Source: Stentor coeruleus (lineage: Eukaryota > Ciliophora > Heterotrichea > Heterotrichida > Stentoridae). Taken from it: a stretch of DNA of 37,305 nucleotides. The notes under the pieces were generated by a model. It worked only from the letters and a program-made list of their open reading frames with translations. It was not told the origin of the DNA and did not search any database. The stretch covers positions 1-37,305 of the forward strand of contig MPUH01000745.1 in NCBI GenBank assembly GCA_001970955.1, written 5' to 3'. How positions within the stretch are numbered: position 1 is the first letter of the stretch; every line of letters starts with the position of its first letter. Shown in pieces: positions 36,961 through 37,305 of this stretch. Made by a program: the position numbers and the translations under genes.

Positions 36961-37305
36961 ATGTTTATCTTGATTCTGCTGATTTTGAAGAGTAATTCAT
37001 TGCAAATAGACATATGCAATATTATTTCTATAATAGATATACCCTGTAATCAAGAATGCTTAGAGATCAATTCTCCAGATAACGAAGTGGTGACTTTCCG
37101 AAAATATTGTATAAAGGATTACACCCACTTAATGGATTGTTTGATATCCATAAGTTCGCAAATCAAATTATATTTATCCTCATTTTCTCCCTGCTTTTCT
37201 TCAGAAAATTTAGAAAAAATCAAGAAAAACCTATCATTACTAGAAAGAAAACTTGAATGCGTAAATTATTTCATTGCTTTTGCTCTGTCCGATCACTTAA
37301 AGGAT
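36961..37305 (+). CDS. Array member 5, truncated by the window edge
   Basis: An ATG at 36961 opens a frame with no stop to the last base (115 codons visible). Signal peptide MFILILLILKSNS, then Cys at 19, 29, 33, 50, 60, 78 and 100, matching members 3 and 4 at every position (IPCNQEC, RKYC, MDC, FSPCFSSENLEK, LECVNYF). The eighth Cys and the rest lie beyond the window. 85 bp after the stop of member 4, same strand. Confidence 0.85.
   Translation, partial: MFILILLILKSNSLQIDICNIISIIDIPCNQECLEINSPDNEVVTFRKYCIKDYTHLMDCLISISSQIKLYLSSFSPCFSSENLEKIKKNLSLLERKLECVNYFIAFALSDHLKD

Overview
The window looks like macronuclear DNA of a heterotrich ciliate, most likely Stentor or a close relative. The DNA is very AT-rich and genes are tightly packed on both strands, most without introns. 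The introns I can prove are 15, 15, 16 and 15 nt long. Long, family-complete reading frames are intact under the standard code with Trp as TGG, so TGA is not a common Trp codon as in Blepharisma. All 20 complete genes end in TAA (12) or TAG (8), none in TGA.

Layout. 1-4.4 kb: a large WD40 protein (two likely seven-bladed propellers), split only by two single-N assembly joins, converging on a cysteine-rich membrane protein. 4.6-9.2 kb: a VIT/vWA protein, two decayed ubiquitin-conjugating-enzyme copies and a calcium-dependent protein kinase. 9.8-14.2 kb: three tandem secreted serine carboxypeptidase-like genes; one has lost its catalytic serine. 14.5-15.9 kb: an MFS transporter in four exons. 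16.3-18.9 kb: two unrecognised genes around a long non-coding stretch. 19.7-22.4 kb: a PKA regulatory subunit converging with an RBR ubiquitin ligase, 21 bp between stop codons. 23.4-24.9 kb: a second cysteine-rich membrane protein whose cytosolic end, joined through a 15-nt intron, is a RING-H2 finger. 26.1-29 kb: a small tail-anchored protein, an R2R3 Myb protein and a probable mitochondrial F1 delta subunit.

29.2-37.3 kb is the most novel part: five same-strand tandem genes of one family I do not recognise. Each has a short signal peptide and an N-terminal domain with near-invariant cysteine spacing. The three downstream members share C-x9-C-x3-C-x16-C-x9-C-x17-C-x21-C starting at residue 19. 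The two upstream members share C-x16-C-x10-C-x16-C-x21-C starting at residue 29. Three members end in, or contain, a second module with two cysteines 40-43 residues apart. Two carry long runs of 11-residue amphipathic repeats and one has a C-terminal membrane anchor. The last gene runs off the window. They are probably secreted or vesicle-stored structural proteins, but that role is inference.

The window also holds many direct duplications of 45-160 bp. Two flank an N and are clearly unmerged contig overlaps; the others may be real tandem duplications or the same artefact. No tRNA, rRNA, CRISPR array or transposase gene was seen.
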